Assembly: GCA_040219575.1 (NCBI GenBank)
Contig: JAVJSD010000097.1
Location: forward strand, 1 to 64,000
Length of the DNA: 64,000 nt
Direction: 5' to 3'
DNA from: JAVJSD01 sp040219575
Lineage (GTDB): Bacteria > Planctomycetota > Planctomycetia > Pirellulales > Pirellulaceae
Numbering within the stretch: position 1 is the first letter of the stretch; each line of letters opens with the position of its first letter. The notes beneath the pieces were generated by a model. It saw nothing but the letters and a program-made list of their open reading frames with translations. It was not told where the DNA came from and made no database searches. This document shows, piece by piece, positions 16,229 to 25,441 of this stretch. The translations under genes and the position numbers were made by a program.

Positions 16229-16334
16229 AAGCCGACGACTTGTCGTCGCGTCCGTTTCGGGTGAGTGGGTGAGTAGGTTTTGATATCACGATCGACTACC
16301 TACTCACCAAACACGACGACAAGTCGTCGTCTTG
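16229..16334. repeat. Compound inverted repeat with palindrome copies 3 and 4
   Basis: Left arm: CAAGC plus CGACGACTTGTCGTCG (16233-16248) and GGTGAGTAGGT (16268-16278). Right arm: ACCTACTCACC (16298-16308) and CGACGACAAGTCGTCG (16314-16329) followed by TCTTGG. The two arms are reverse complements in the same order, forming one unit of about 105 bases around GATATC. Confidence 0.82.
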
Positions 16335-16363
16335 GAGGAGGTGTTGTCCTCGCATTCCTCACC

Positions 16364-17173
16364 CTAAGAATGCATCACCTGCCCGCCATCGACATTGATG
16401 GTCTGCCCGGTGATGTTCTTGGCCAGGGGCGAGGCGAGGAAGACGGCGGCGGCGGCGATGTCCTGGGGCTCCTGCCAGCGGCGCAGGGGCACGGTGCGGT
16501 GAATTTTTTCGGCGGCCCACTCGTCGTAGGCCTGCCGTTGCTCCTCGGCTTGCTGGTCGTACCAGGCCTGCCACACGCCGCGATTGAGCAGCGTCTTGAT
16601 CATGCCGGGGGAAATCACGTTCACCCGCACGTCGTAGGTCGCCAAATCCTTGGCCGCGCACTGGGCGAAGTTGATCAGCCCCGCCTTGGCGGCGCTGTAC
16701 GGCGGGTCGGTCTGCGAGCCGATTTGCCCGGCGATCGAGGCCAGAAACACCATCGTCCCGGCGCGTCGCTTGGACATGGCGGGGGCGAAAGCGTGCGCGG
16801 CGTTCACCGCGCCGATCAAGTTCACCTCCAGCACGCGCGGCCAGTCGGTCGGTTCGAGATTCCAGAACGGGTAGCCGAACTTGCTCGAGGGCGCGCCGGC
16901 CGTGAACACCAGGTGCCGCGCCGGAGCGAGACGCTCGGCGATTTCCGAGGCGGCCTTCTTCACGGCGGTGTAGTCGGTCACGTCGGCCGTCAACGAAATG
17001 GTTTCGACGCCGCACTGCTCGTTGATCGCCTGCGACGTTTCATGAACGGCCGGGTCCAGGTCGACCAGCGCCACGCGGGCTTCTTCCGCCACGAAGGCCT
17101 CGGCGATCGCCCGACCGATACCCCGTCCCGCCCCCACGACCGCCACCACGTCGCCCCGAAGCTGCACGTCCAT
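16364..17173 (-). CDS. SDR-family oxidoreductase
   Basis: A 269-residue classical SDR. The cofactor motif GAGRGIGRA (residues 14-22), a modified NNAG (here TAGAP), catalytic Ser in FLASIAG, YSAAK and the C-terminal INVDGG are visible. The region between YSAAK and the end carries a longer, Trp-rich lid (GVWQAWYDQQAEE...) suggesting a bulky substrate. It is separated from the ATPase by the compound inverted repeat; the two genes converge. Substrate unknown. Confidence 0.9.
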   Translation of the reverse strand: MDVQLRGDVVAVVGAGRGIGRAIAEAFVAEEARVALVDLDPAVHETSQAINEQCGVETISLTADVTDYTAVKKAASEIAERLAPARHLVFTAGAPSSKFGYPFWNLEPTDWPRVLEVNLIGAVNAAHAFAPAMSKRRAGTMVFLASIAGQIGSQTDPPYSAAKAGLINFAQCAAKDLATYDVRVNVISPGMIKTLLNRGVWQAWYDQQAEEQRQAYDEWAAEKIHRTVPLRRWQEPQDIAAAAVFLASPLAKNITGQTINVDGGQVMHS

Positions 17174-17304
17174 CGACTTATCCTACAGCGCGTGAAGATT
17201 CAATCCCGTAATGCAGCGCCTCCGCGGCGCTCCGGACAGGCCTCCGGTTGAAGACGTCGTTCCTTACTCATTACAGAGTATCTTAAAGCGAAGCGCGGCG
17301 TGCT

Positions 17305-18123
17305 TCATTTTTCGTCAGCTTGACCGCGCCGCTGCGCGAAGAGCCACGCGTACAACTCCGGATTGCGATAAGTGACGGCCCAGGAGTTGTGGCCTACGCC
17401 GGGATACTCGGTGTATCGGGGCGAACCGCCGGCCTTCTTTAGCGCTTCGATCATGTCACGCGAACGTTTCACCTTGACGGCGTTGTCTTGGTCGCCGTGA
17501 AACGCCCAGATTGGTACGCCGGCGATCGTTTTCGCCAGCGCCGCGTCTCCCCCGCCGCAGACGGGCGCGGCGGCGGCGAACTTCTGCGGGTGACGCTGCA
17601 CGGCGTCCCAGGCGCCGAATCCACCCATCGAGAGCCCCGTCACATAGAGTCGATCCTCGTCGATGGAGAATTCCTTGGTCAGCGCGTCGACCAATTCCAC
17701 CGCCTGCCGCAGCGGCGTGCTCGGCGTTTTGGGCATCGTGTGCTCATCGGCCGACCAGGGGACGGCGACCCACTGCTTGTTCTGGGGACACTGGGGGGCG
17801 ACGACGAAACACGGATACTTGCCGCGGATTTCGTCGCGGAGAAAGTCGCCCATGCCGTGAATCAACTGCTTTTGATTGTCCGCGCCGCGCTCGCCCGCCC
17901 CATGCAGGAACAGCACCAGCGGATACTGCCTGGCCGCGTCGTACTCCCGGGGCGCCAACAGGCGATAGGGAAGTTCGCCGCCATCCTTGTCGCGGTACAC
18001 GCGCCGCTGGAACGCGTCGGTTTCGTCGGCGAAAGCGCTGGTGGTCATTGCGGACAAGCCGGCCATCGCCAGCAGGCAGGCGTTCGACAGGAAAAGCAGC
18101 GAGCAGCGTTTCAAGATCGTCAC
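17305..18123 (-). CDS. Exported dienelactone-hydrolase/PHB-depolymerase-like esterase
   Basis: A 272-residue secreted alpha/beta hydrolase. A signal peptide covers about residues 1-27 (KRCSLLFLSNACLLAMAGLS). Motifs: LFLHGAGERG (oxyanion region), nucleophile elbow GLSMGGFGAW, FHGDQDNAV with the acid, and the catalytic His in GVGHNSW. It resembles the planctomycete prolyl-oligopeptidase/phospholipase-like esterases linked to polysaccharide or ester breakdown. The GTG at 18123 is chosen because it starts directly at the signal peptide; an upstream GTG would add 70 implausible residues. No strong ribosome site is visible. Confidence 0.85.
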   Translation of the reverse strand: MTILKRCSLLFLSNACLLAMAGLSAMTTSAFADETDAFQRRVYRDKDGGELPYRLLAPREYDAARQYPLVLFLHGAGERGADNQKQLIHGMGDFLRDEIRGKYPCFVVAPQCPQNKQWVAVPWSADEHTMPKTPSTPLRQAVELVDALTKEFSIDEDRLYVTGLSMGGFGAWDAVQRHPQKFAAAAPVCGGGDAALAKTIAGVPIWAFHGDQDNAVKVKRSRDMIEALKKAGGSPRYTEYPGVGHNSWAVTYRNPELYAWLFAQRRGQADEK

Positions 18124-18317
18124 GTTGGAAATCCCGGCGGAGGAGAATGCGGGCAGATCGCAATCTCCGAATCTAACAGGCCGCGCCGAGACTTTCCACG
18201 CGCCGACGGTGTTTGCCTGCGATGCCGCCGCCCAGGCCGGAACAAGCGAGCGCTGTTGCGGCAGTCCTGCGACGCCGATGTCCGTCGCGTGCGCCGCAGC
18301 GCCCGGCCTCGCCCCCC

Positions 18318-18351
18318 TGCCGGAACTGCGCAAGGCTTGTTTTCGGCCTAC
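18318..18351 (+). repeat. Dispersed repeat TGCCGGAACTGCGCA..., copy 2
   Basis: TGCCGGAACTGCGCAAGG then CTTGTTTTCGGCCTAC, the same as 5973-6005 with one extra T. Confidence 0.6.
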
Positions 18352-18380
18352 GTCTCTTAATAATCACCGCCGCCACGCAG

Positions 18381-19208
18381 CTACTCCGCCGATTTTTCTT
18401 CGGCTGGCTTCTCTGCGGCCGGACTTTCTCCGGCTGGCTTCTCCGATACTGGATTGCTGCCCAGGGGCGCCGCGGCCGTGATCGTCATGCGGTTGGCGAA
18501 GATCTGGGCCGGCATCATGGGTAGATGCCAGCCGTCGACCTCGATCTTGTCGCCGAGCCGGGCGAAGCGAATGTCGCCCACGCTGACCGAGATGCGGGCG
18601 TCGTCCGCCAGTTTGGCCGCCACGCGGGTGCGTCCGGCCGCGACCGAAATCGTGCCGTTGCCGAAGCCCGCGAACTGCCCGACGACGCGGAAGTCCATCA
18701 CTTTGGGAGCGACCGGTTTGGCGTCGTCGCCGGCAAACAGCCCCTTGAGTTCGGTGCTGGCGCCTTCAGGGAACACGCCCGGCTGCAGCTCGTCGCCGCC
18801 GCGTCCCCCGCCTGGCCGGGGTGTGAAGAGGTAGATTTCGTTGAGCGGGGACTGGGGGCGGCCGCCGCTGTCGAACGTGCCGACAAAGCGAACCATCATC
18901 CCACGACCGCCGCGCGCCAGCCATTCGGGCGTCGCGCCGCCGTTGACCGTAACGCCGCCGCGGTCGGGCGTCTTCACCAGCCACTCGTCGGCTCCCTCAC
19001 CCACAACGTGGATCACACTGCCCTGCACGCCCTTGATCGTGCCGCTAATGCGGACGTTTTCCTTGGGGATCTCAGGCTGTTTGTACCCGGGGCGTTGACC
19101 GTAACCACCTTTGCCTTCGCCGCGCGGCGCTTGAGCAAAAGCCACGGCGCAGGTTGCCAGGAGGCTCAACAAGACGACGGTCGACGTGCGCTGTAAATGG
19201 AGTGCCAT
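18381..19208 (-). CDS. Exported protein of unknown function
   Basis: A 275-residue exported protein: signal peptide about residues 1-25 (TSTVVLLSLLATCAVAFAQA), then a Gly/Lys-rich linker, two beta-rich OB-like segments (ISGTIKGVQGSVIHVVGEG and GTISVAAGRTRVAAKL) and a Pro/Glu/Ala/Lys-rich tail made of imperfect EKPAEE-type repeats. No enzymatic motif. Such repeat tails are common in planctomycete periplasmic proteins. The ATG at 19208 is preceded by AGGA; the much longer upstream reading frame is antisense to the KAS III coding region and is not real. Confidence 0.72.
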   Translation of the reverse strand: MALHLQRTSTVVLLSLLATCAVAFAQAPRGEGKGGYGQRPGYKQPEIPKENVRISGTIKGVQGSVIHVVGEGADEWLVKTPDRGGVTVNGGATPEWLARGGRGMMVRFVGTFDSGGRPQSPLNEIYLFTPRPGGGRGGDELQPGVFPEGASTELKGLFAGDDAKPVAPKVMDFRVVGQFAGFGNGTISVAAGRTRVAAKLADDARISVSVGDIRFARLGDKIEVDGWHLPMMPAQIFANRMTITAAAPLGSNPVSEKPAGESPAAEKPAEEKSAE

Positions 19209-19429
19209 TGGGTGGGTTCCTGTTGCAGAGGCGGGAAGCGATCGTGCAGGCTGGGGACAAGCCCCCCAGGATGACCGCTCCCCTTCAAGATAACGGTTCG
19301 CGAAAGGCAACGCCAGCGGAAAGCGGCCGGAAATCTTGCCAAAACCAACACCGACGGGGTGTTGCAGGGCGGCGAATATCGCGCTTCGCCGAGGCTCGAA
19401 ATAAGCCCAGAGAAGGAATTGCCGCCGGG

Positions 19430-22400
19430 TCAGGGAGCTTCGAGTATGGCGGCGCCGAAGGTGAACCCGCCGCCGAAGGCGCACAAGCCGATACGCTCGC
19501 CCGCCGCCAGTTCCGGCAGAATCTGTTGCAGGCAGATCGGAATGCTGGAGGACGATGTGTTGCCGTGCTGCCGAATGTTGCTGAAGACTTCGGTCTTTAT
19601 CCGATGCTGGACCGCATCGGTGATCCGCTGATTGGCCTGATGCGGCACCACCAGCCGCAGATCCTCGACTTTGATCCCTTCCCGCCGGCAGGCGCGGTTG
19701 AGGCTGGAGTTCATGGCCCGCACCGCCTCGGTGAACACGGTTCGGCCTTTCATTTGGATGTAGCCGCTGCCGGCCAGCGGCACGGTCAGCGCCTCGCCAA
19801 CGTCCCCCTTGGCCGAAAGTTCCGGACGATGCAGCAGGGCCGTCGCCCGGTCCAGGTGCGCTTCGCCATAGAGAACCGTGGCGGTGGCCGCGTCGCCGAA
19901 CAGAATGGCGGTGTCGAAGTCGCCAGGGTCCAGCAGCGGCGAGAGCACCTCCGTGGTGACGACCAGCACCCGACCCTCGGGCTTGCTCTGCAGGTAATCG
20001 AACCCGGATTGCAACGCGTACAGATAGCCCGAGCACGCGGCGTTGACGTCTTGCGCCTGCACCATCAGGTCGCCGTTCTCGCCGGTCAACCCGGCCAGCA
20101 CCTTGCAGGCGGTCGAGGGGCTGACGGAAGGTGGACTCGTGGTGCTGCAAATGATCAGGCTCAGATCGCGGGGCGCGAGGCGCTGCTGCTCCAAGGTTTT
20201 CCAGGCGGCCCGAACGGCCAGCGAGACCGCGTTTTCTCCCTGTTCCACCCAGCAGCGGCGTTCGATGCCGGTGAGCCGCAGGATATCGGCGGCCGTGCCG
20301 CGGGCGGCGCCGTTGAGCTGCGCCAGGAGTTGTTCGTTCGAGACTCGCCTTCCGCCTTCCACGACGCCGATCGACGACAGCCCGACTTGCCGGGTGCGAC
20401 TTGGACCGGGGGACGCTTTGCGAACCACAGAGGTCGTCTGCTCACGCGGAGTGAAGACGGGCGTACCGGGCGACTCTTGCGTGATCGGCTTGGGGCGGCG
20501 GGGCGTCCCTTCGCTGCAGAATTTGAGCAAACGGGCGCCGACCGACAACGTCTCGCCTTCGGCGGCCAGCAGTTCGACCACTTCCCCCGAGATCGGCGAC
20601 ATGAGATCGAAAACACTCTTGGTGGCTTCGAGCGAAGCCACGGCGTCGCCGCGTTGCACCTTGTCGCCGACCTTGACGTAGAACTCCACCACCTCAACGG
20701 TCTCGTCGGAGGGGCCCGAGCCGATGGTCTCGACGAACGCGATTCCCGATTCGTCGTTCACCGGCGGCGCGATCCAGCGCAGTTCGAGGTCGAGCAGTTC
20801 GGCCGCCGACTGCAGCACGCGCTTCAACGAAGGCAGCACCTCGATCTGATTCGCGAAATTGCAAGGCACGTAGGTGTCGGGCCGCGTGACGCGCCGCATC
20901 GCGATCGGCCCGCGGGCCTTCTCCGCCACGGTGGCCAGGATTTCGGCGCCCAGGCCGCAAGTATGGTTGTCTTCATGCACGACGATCAGCCGCGAAGTTT
21001 TCTCGACCGAAGCCAACACGCCGTCCTGATCCCAGGGGGCGAGGGTCCGCAGATCGAGCACTTCCGCGTCGATGTTCGCCTTGTCCAGTTCGGCGGCGGC
21101 GCGGAGGCATAGCCGCAGCGCGTTGCCCCAACCGACCAGCGTGATGTCGTGACCGCCGCGGGCGACGCGCAAGGGGCCGATCGGCGCCAGTTGCCGCGCC
21201 ACGTCGGCCGACGTGGTTTGCTCGGGATCGTTCAGGCAACTCTTCGGGTAAAAGAAGACCGTCGGCCGACCCGATTCGAAAGCCGCATTGAGCAGCCCGG
21301 CGGCGTCGGCGGCGGTGGAAGGCATGAACACGTCGATGCCGGGCGTGTGCGCCATCACCGACTCGAACGACTGGGCGTGGAAGGGACCGAGTCCGGGGCG
21401 GTAGCCGCCGCAGGCGACCATCAAAATCACCGGCGCCTGCCAACCCCCGTCGGTGCGCCAGTACATGCTCCCCAGTTCCGAGACGATCTGGTTGTACGCC
21501 AGCGGGAGAAAATCGGCGAATTGCAAAAAGGCGACGGGCCGCTCGCCGGTCAGCGCGCGGCCGATCGAGACGCCGACGATCGTCGATTCGCTCAGCGGGG
21601 AGTTGGCGACACGCTCTCCGAATTGACTGCTGAGCCCCCGCGTGACGCCGAACACGTCGCCTTTGGGGTCTTCAATGTCCTCGCCGAAGAGCGTCACCCG
21701 GGAGTCGATTTCCAGCCGATGACGCAGCACTTCACGCAGTGCGTCGCGCATCACCAACCGTTCGTTCGTCGCAACGCCCCGCGTTTGAGACGACGCCAGT
21801 GTGAGCGTGGTGGGAAGCGGCGCGGAAGCGGTCAGCGTCGGCGCGGGATCGGGCGAGGCGGCGGAGGCGGCTTCCGCTTCCAGCACACGACGACGCACGT
21901 CTTCGCGAATCTCGTGCAGTTCGTACTCGACGAGTCCCATTTCCAACAGGTCGCGCGTCATGCGTTCGATGGGATCGCCAGACATCTCGGCGGCGCGGAT
22001 CTCGGCCGCTTCACGGTAGATCGTTTGATCGTCGGCGTTGGTGTGGCTGGTCAATCGCTCGACATCGAGAACCACCAGCGCGGGATTGCGGTCCTGCCGC
22101 ATCCGGCTCACCACCGCGCCGAATTCACGCTCGGCGGCGAGCGGATCGCGGCCGTCGATCCGTTGAATCGGAATCCCGTAGAACTCGTCGGGTTCGCCCG
22201 CCGGATGCGAATAAAACGTCTTCCGCCGCGTCTGCGAGGAGATCGCCCAGCGATTGTCCTCAATCAGAAACAACACGGGCAGGCCGCTGCGCACGGCTTC
22301 GGCCACCGCTTCCAGAAATTCGCCCTGCTGCGTGGTGCCGTCGCCGACGCTGCATAACACGATCGGATCGCCGGCGCGCTGCTTGACGGCGCTCGCCACG

Positions 22401-22783
22401 CCCACGGCCTGCAGGGCGTTGTTGCCCACCGGCCCCACCATGCTCAGCACGTGCAAGGCGGGATCGCTCATGTGAGCGCTCATTTGCCGCCCGCGCGAGT
22501 GAGAAGCTTGCTTGCAGTACAAGCTATCGAAGAAGCTGCGAGCGGTGACGCCGCGGGCCAACAGCAGGGCCTTGTCGCGATAGTGGCAGTGCAGCCAATC
22601 CGCTTCGGTCAGGTGCAGGGCCAAGGTCGCCGTGGCCTCGTGCCCGGCGCCGGAGACATGAAAAAAGGCCTCTCCGCGACGAGTCAGTTCTTGTTCGACC
22701 CGATCAATCTCGCGCGCGGCGATCATCGCTCGGTACAGCTCAAGAAGCTGCAGCCGGTCAATCGTGTGCGTTATTTGGGCCAT
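19430..22783 (-). CDS. E1alpha-E1beta-lipoyl-KAS III fusion protein
   Basis: One chain of about 1117 residues. Residues 10-305 are a 2-oxoacid dehydrogenase E1 alpha with the thiamine-diphosphate motif from GDG (147) to EDN (177). Residues 340-670 are E1 beta (LFGEDIEDPKG, LQFADF, GGYRPGLGPFHAQSFE). Residues 690-755 are a lipoyl domain with EATKS, Lys722 being the lipoylation site. Residues 800-1117 are a ketoacyl-ACP synthase III with Cys917 (NAACSG), His1048 (VPHQAN) and Asn1075 (HGNTSS). No E2 acyltransferase domain is present. The inferred role is decarboxylation of a 2-oxoacid to an acyl-lipoyl thioester used to prime fatty-acid or polyketide synthesis. An in-frame ATG at 22858 would add 25 residues. 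Confidence 0.88.
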   Translation of the reverse strand: MAQITHTIDRLQLLELYRAMIAAREIDRVEQELTRRGEAFFHVSGAGHEATATLALHLTEADWLHCHYRDKALLLARGVTARSFFDSLYCKQASHSRGRQMSAHMSDPALHVLSMVGPVGNNALQAVGVASAVKQRAGDPIVLCSVGDGTTQQGEFLEAVAEAVRSGLPVLFLIEDNRWAISSQTRRKTFYSHPAGEPDEFYGIPIQRIDGRDPLAAEREFGAVVSRMRQDRNPALVVLDVERLTSHTNADDQTIYREAAEIRAAEMSGDPIERMTRDLLEMGLVEYELHEIREDVRRRVLEAEAASAASPDPAPTLTASAPLPTTLTLASSQTRGVATNERLVMRDALREVLRHRLEIDSRVTLFGEDIEDPKGDVFGVTRGLSSQFGERVANSPLSESTIVGVSIGRALTGERPVAFLQFADFLPLAYNQIVSELGSMYWRTDGGWQAPVILMVACGGYRPGLGPFHAQSFESVMAHTPGIDVFMPSTAADAAGLLNAAFESGRPTVFFYPKSCLNDPEQTTSADVARQLAPIGPLRVARGGHDITLVGWGNALRLCLRAAAELDKANIDAEVLDLRTLAPWDQDGVLASVEKTSRLIVVHEDNHTCGLGAEILATVAEKARGPIAMRRVTRPDTYVPCNFANQIEVLPSLKRVLQSAAELLDLELRWIAPPVNDESGIAFVETIGSGPSDETVEVVEFYVKVGDKVQRGDAVASLEATKSVFDLMSPISGEVVELLAAEGETLSVGARLLKFCSEGTPRRPKPITQESPGTPVFTPREQTTSVVRKASPGPSRTRQVGLSSIGVVEGGRRVSNEQLLAQLNGAARGTAADILRLTGIERRCWVEQGENAVSLAVRAAWKTLEQQRLAPRDLSLIICSTTSPPSVSPSTACKVLAGLTGENGDLMVQAQDVNAACSGYLYALQSGFDYLQSKPEGRVLVVTTEVLSPLLDPGDFDTAILFGDAATATVLYGEAHLDRATALLHRPELSAKGDVGEALTVPLAGSGYIQMKGRTVFTEAVRAMNSSLNRACRREGIKVEDLRLVVPHQANQRITDAVQHRIKTEVFSNIRQHGNTSSSSIPICLQQILPELAAGERIGLCAFGGGFTFGAAILEAP

Positions 22784-23143
22784 CGGCTGGTCGGAACTGG
22801 AGCGACGAGAATCTGAGACGGCCGATTTACCAAGCGAGGCAATTTGGCGGAAGGCCATAATTTGCTCGCGGTACGGTAATGATGCGGAAGATGCGGACTT
22901 TTCCCCTTGCGCATACCCGGCTCTCGCAATTCCTTGCTTCGACGAGGAGGAGGTAAACGCTTGAGGGGCATGTACGAATTTTGCGGCCGCTGTGGACTCT
23001 GGTAATTCTGCGAAACAGGGAAACCCATTCATGCTGGGAGGGATAGCGAAACGATGAAGGATGCTGGTGTGCTGTCGCTGCAGGGCGTTTGAAGACGCTC
23101 CGCGGCGTGATGGCGCGGCAAATTGCCCTGAACGAGGTGAAAC

Positions 23144-24667
23144 ATGACGTCGGTCGGCAATATCCTGTTCGAGAAAGAGATTCTGCTCGAGAGCGGAACG
23201 AATGAGCTGGAGATCCTTGTCTTTCGCCTCGCGGATTACACCTTCGGCATCAACGTCGCAAAGGTTCGCGAAGTGCTGCCAGCGGTGGATATTACGAGTC
23301 TTCCCAAGGCGCACCCCTCGGTGTTGGGAGTGTTCAAACTTCGCGAAACGGTCGTCCCGACCGTCTCCCTGCGCAAACATCTGAAGGTGAATTCCGACAC
23401 CAAGATCAAAGATCAGACGTTCATTCTGACGGACTTCAACCACCACCAGACCGCCTTCGCCGTGGACGGCGTCGAGCGGATCCACCGACTGAGTTGGGAG
23501 CACATCCTGTCGGTTCCCAGCTTGCCCGATTTGCAGGACACCCCCGTCACCGCCGTGGCCCGAATCGGCGAGCGTTTGGTGATCATGCTCGATTTCGAGA
23601 TGATCAGCGATCAAGTCACCGAGCAGCTTTACCGCACGGGGGCGGTCGAGAATCCTCACCAGTTGCCCCGCGAGGAGTTGCGGATTGTGCTGGCCGACGA
23701 CTCACCCACCGTCCGACAGGCGATTGAAGCGACGCTGCGATCAAGTGGGTACACCAACCTCTCGATCTTCGAGAACGGGCTCTGCGCCTGGCGCTGGCTC
23801 GAGGAACGCATCGGCGAGACGGGCGATGTGAAGCAGGTCGCCGATCTGATCATCAGCGACGTGGAGATGCCACAGATCGACGGTCTGCACCTCACCAAAC
23901 GCGTCAAGGAGCATCCGCAACTCCGGTCGCTGCCCGTCATGCTGTATTCGTCGATCGTGACGCCCGACAACCGCAAGAAGGGCGAAGCGGTGGGCGCCGA
24001 CGCCCAGGTCGCCAAGCCGGAGTTGGCTCGAGTCGTGGAGCTCGCCGACGACTTGATCGTACAAGCGATGAAGAGCCAGTCGAATCCGAATGCGGTCCAA
24101 GCGCCTGTTGTCGCGGGCTCCGAGAATCCACTTCCACGCGCGACGACGAGCGCTCCCGAGGCGCCGCCCGACGTGGTTCCACCGTCGACGACCGCGACCG
24201 CGACGGCGAACGCCGCGCGCAAGGCGCCCCCCTCAGCTTCCGCAGGGCCAGGGTCGAACGCCTCCACCAGGTCGCCGGCGGCAACTCCCGCGGCGCACAT
24301 CGCCCCGCAACTGTGGGCCACGTTTCGCAGCGAATTGGGCGAACGGGCTCGTCACATGCGAGAGATATCCAAGGCCGCCGCGGCCGGTCGTTGTGGGGAG
24401 GAGTGCTGCAATGACGCGTTCCGCACGCTGCACACCATCAAGTCCGCGGCGATGGTGGTCCCCGTCGACGAAGTGAGTCAACTCACGCACCTGCTCGAGG
24501 GCCTGTTGGAGCCCGTCCGTCAGAAGATCGGCGCCTGGCCGCGGGAGGCTTTGGACCGGTATCTCGACTTCCTGGAAGACCTCGCGCATCCCTATTGCGA
24601 TGTGCCAGGGACGCTTTCCGTCGGAAGGCGACTGCTGCAGGACCTTGGCGCCGGCGAACCGCGCTGA
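23144..24667 (+). CDS. CheV-like chemotaxis coupling protein with C-terminal Hpt domain
   Basis: A 507-residue signalling protein. Residues 20-165 form a CheW domain (GINVAKVREVL, LGVFKLRETVVPTVSL). Residues 178-310 are a receiver with acidic pair DD (LADDSPT), phospho-acceptor Asp in IISDVEMPQIDG, and Lys in AQVAKPEL. After a Pro/Ala/Thr linker (315-390), residues 395-480 resemble a histidine-phosphotransfer helix bundle with the His in FRTLHTIKSAAMV. CheV normally ends after the receiver, so the Hpt is an extra. GAGGTG lies just upstream of the ATG. No other che gene is nearby, so it probably links to distant chemosensory arrays or a CheA-like pathway. Confidence 0.87.
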   Translation: MTSVGNILFEKEILLESGTNELEILVFRLADYTFGINVAKVREVLPAVDITSLPKAHPSVLGVFKLRETVVPTVSLRKHLKVNSDTKIKDQTFILTDFNHHQTAFAVDGVERIHRLSWEHILSVPSLPDLQDTPVTAVARIGERLVIMLDFEMISDQVTEQLYRTGAVENPHQLPREELRIVLADDSPTVRQAIEATLRSSGYTNLSIFENGLCAWRWLEERIGETGDVKQVADLIISDVEMPQIDGLHLTKRVKEHPQLRSLPVMLYSSIVTPDNRKKGEAVGADAQVAKPELARVVELADDLIVQAMKSQSNPNAVQAPVVAGSENPLPRATTSAPEAPPDVVPPSTTATATANAARKAPPSASAGPGSNASTRSPAATPAAHIAPQLWATFRSELGERARHMREISKAAAAGRCGEECCNDAFRTLHTIKSAAMVVPVDEVSQLTHLLEGLLEPVRQKIGAWPREALDRYLDFLEDLAHPYCDVPGTLSVGRRLLQDLGAGEPR

Positions 24668-24796
24668 ACGGTCCCGAACTTCCGTTTGGGTGAAGAATCC
24701 GGACGCCGATCGGCTTTTTCTGGACATCGACGGGTCGGTGTGCTGCAATAGCACGTGCTCGTGGGGTGGGGTGCATCCACGGGGTTCGCGAATTTC

Positions 24797-25420
24797 GTGA
24801 CAGACTCCAGCGTTCATCTTGATAGGACGGTCGATTCGGTCACTTCCAGCCTGCTGGAGAAGATCCGCTTGCAGGATCGCCAGGCTTGGGAGAGGCTCGT
24901 CGACGTTTACAGTCCCCTTGTTTATTGGTGGTGCAAGCGACGCGGCTTGAAGCCCGCCGACGCAGCGGACATCGGTCAGGAGGTCTTCCTGGCCGTGGCC
25001 CGGTTCGTCGACGGCTTCCAGCGCGAGACGCCGCAGGACACGTTCCGCGGCTGGCTGCGGCGCATCACCGACAACAAGATCAACGACCGTTTTCGCCGCA
25101 CCTCCGGCGAAGCGATCGCCGTGGGAGGAAGCGACGCCCGCACGGAGATCGAACAGATCCCTTTTGATGCTCCGCCGGAAGTTGCGCAGGCCGAGGAAGT
25201 CGGCATCCTGGCGAGTCAGATCATCGAGTTGGTGCGCGGCGAGTTTTCGGAACAGGATTGGCAAGCGTTTTCTCAAAACGTCCTGGAGAACCAGGCCGCG
25301 GCGGAAGTCGCGCAGCAACTGGGCATTACGAGAAACCAGGTGTACCTTGCCAAGTCCCGCATTCTCCGCCGACTTCGCGACGAGTTCGGCGATGCGTTCG
25401 ACGGCGCATTCGGATCGTGA
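24797..25420 (+). CDS. ECF-type RNA polymerase sigma factor
   Basis: A sigma70-family ECF factor of about 207 residues. Region 2 is seen in LVDVYSPLVYWWCKRRGL...DAADIGQEVFLAVARFVDGF and FRGWLRRITDNKINDRFRR, region 4 in NQAAAEVAQQLGITRNQVYLAKSRILRRLRDEF. The style matches planctomycete ECF groups paired with Ser/Thr kinases, and the next gene, 21 bases on, is such a kinase with a zinc anti-sigma motif. The GTG at 24797 is a best guess; GTG at 24755 is possible. It probably directs an unknown surface regulon. Confidence 0.88.
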   Translation: MTDSSVHLDRTVDSVTSSLLEKIRLQDRQAWERLVDVYSPLVYWWCKRRGLKPADAADIGQEVFLAVARFVDGFQRETPQDTFRGWLRRITDNKINDRFRRTSGEAIAVGGSDARTEIEQIPFDAPPEVAQAEEVGILASQIIELVRGEFSEQDWQAFSQNVLENQAAAEVAQQLGITRNQVYLAKSRILRRLRDEFGDAFDGAFGS

Positions 25421-25441
25421 TGCGCTGACCAGGGCCGTCTG

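Noticed and set aside
19154..21112. 652-codon plus-strand ORF
   Set aside because: Antisense to the lipoyl and KAS III parts of the fusion gene, which carry intact catalytic motifs.
22784..23659. N-terminal extension of the fusion gene to 23659 (1409 residues in total)
   Set aside because: The added frame runs antisense through the CheW domain of the CheV-like gene and has no domain of its own.
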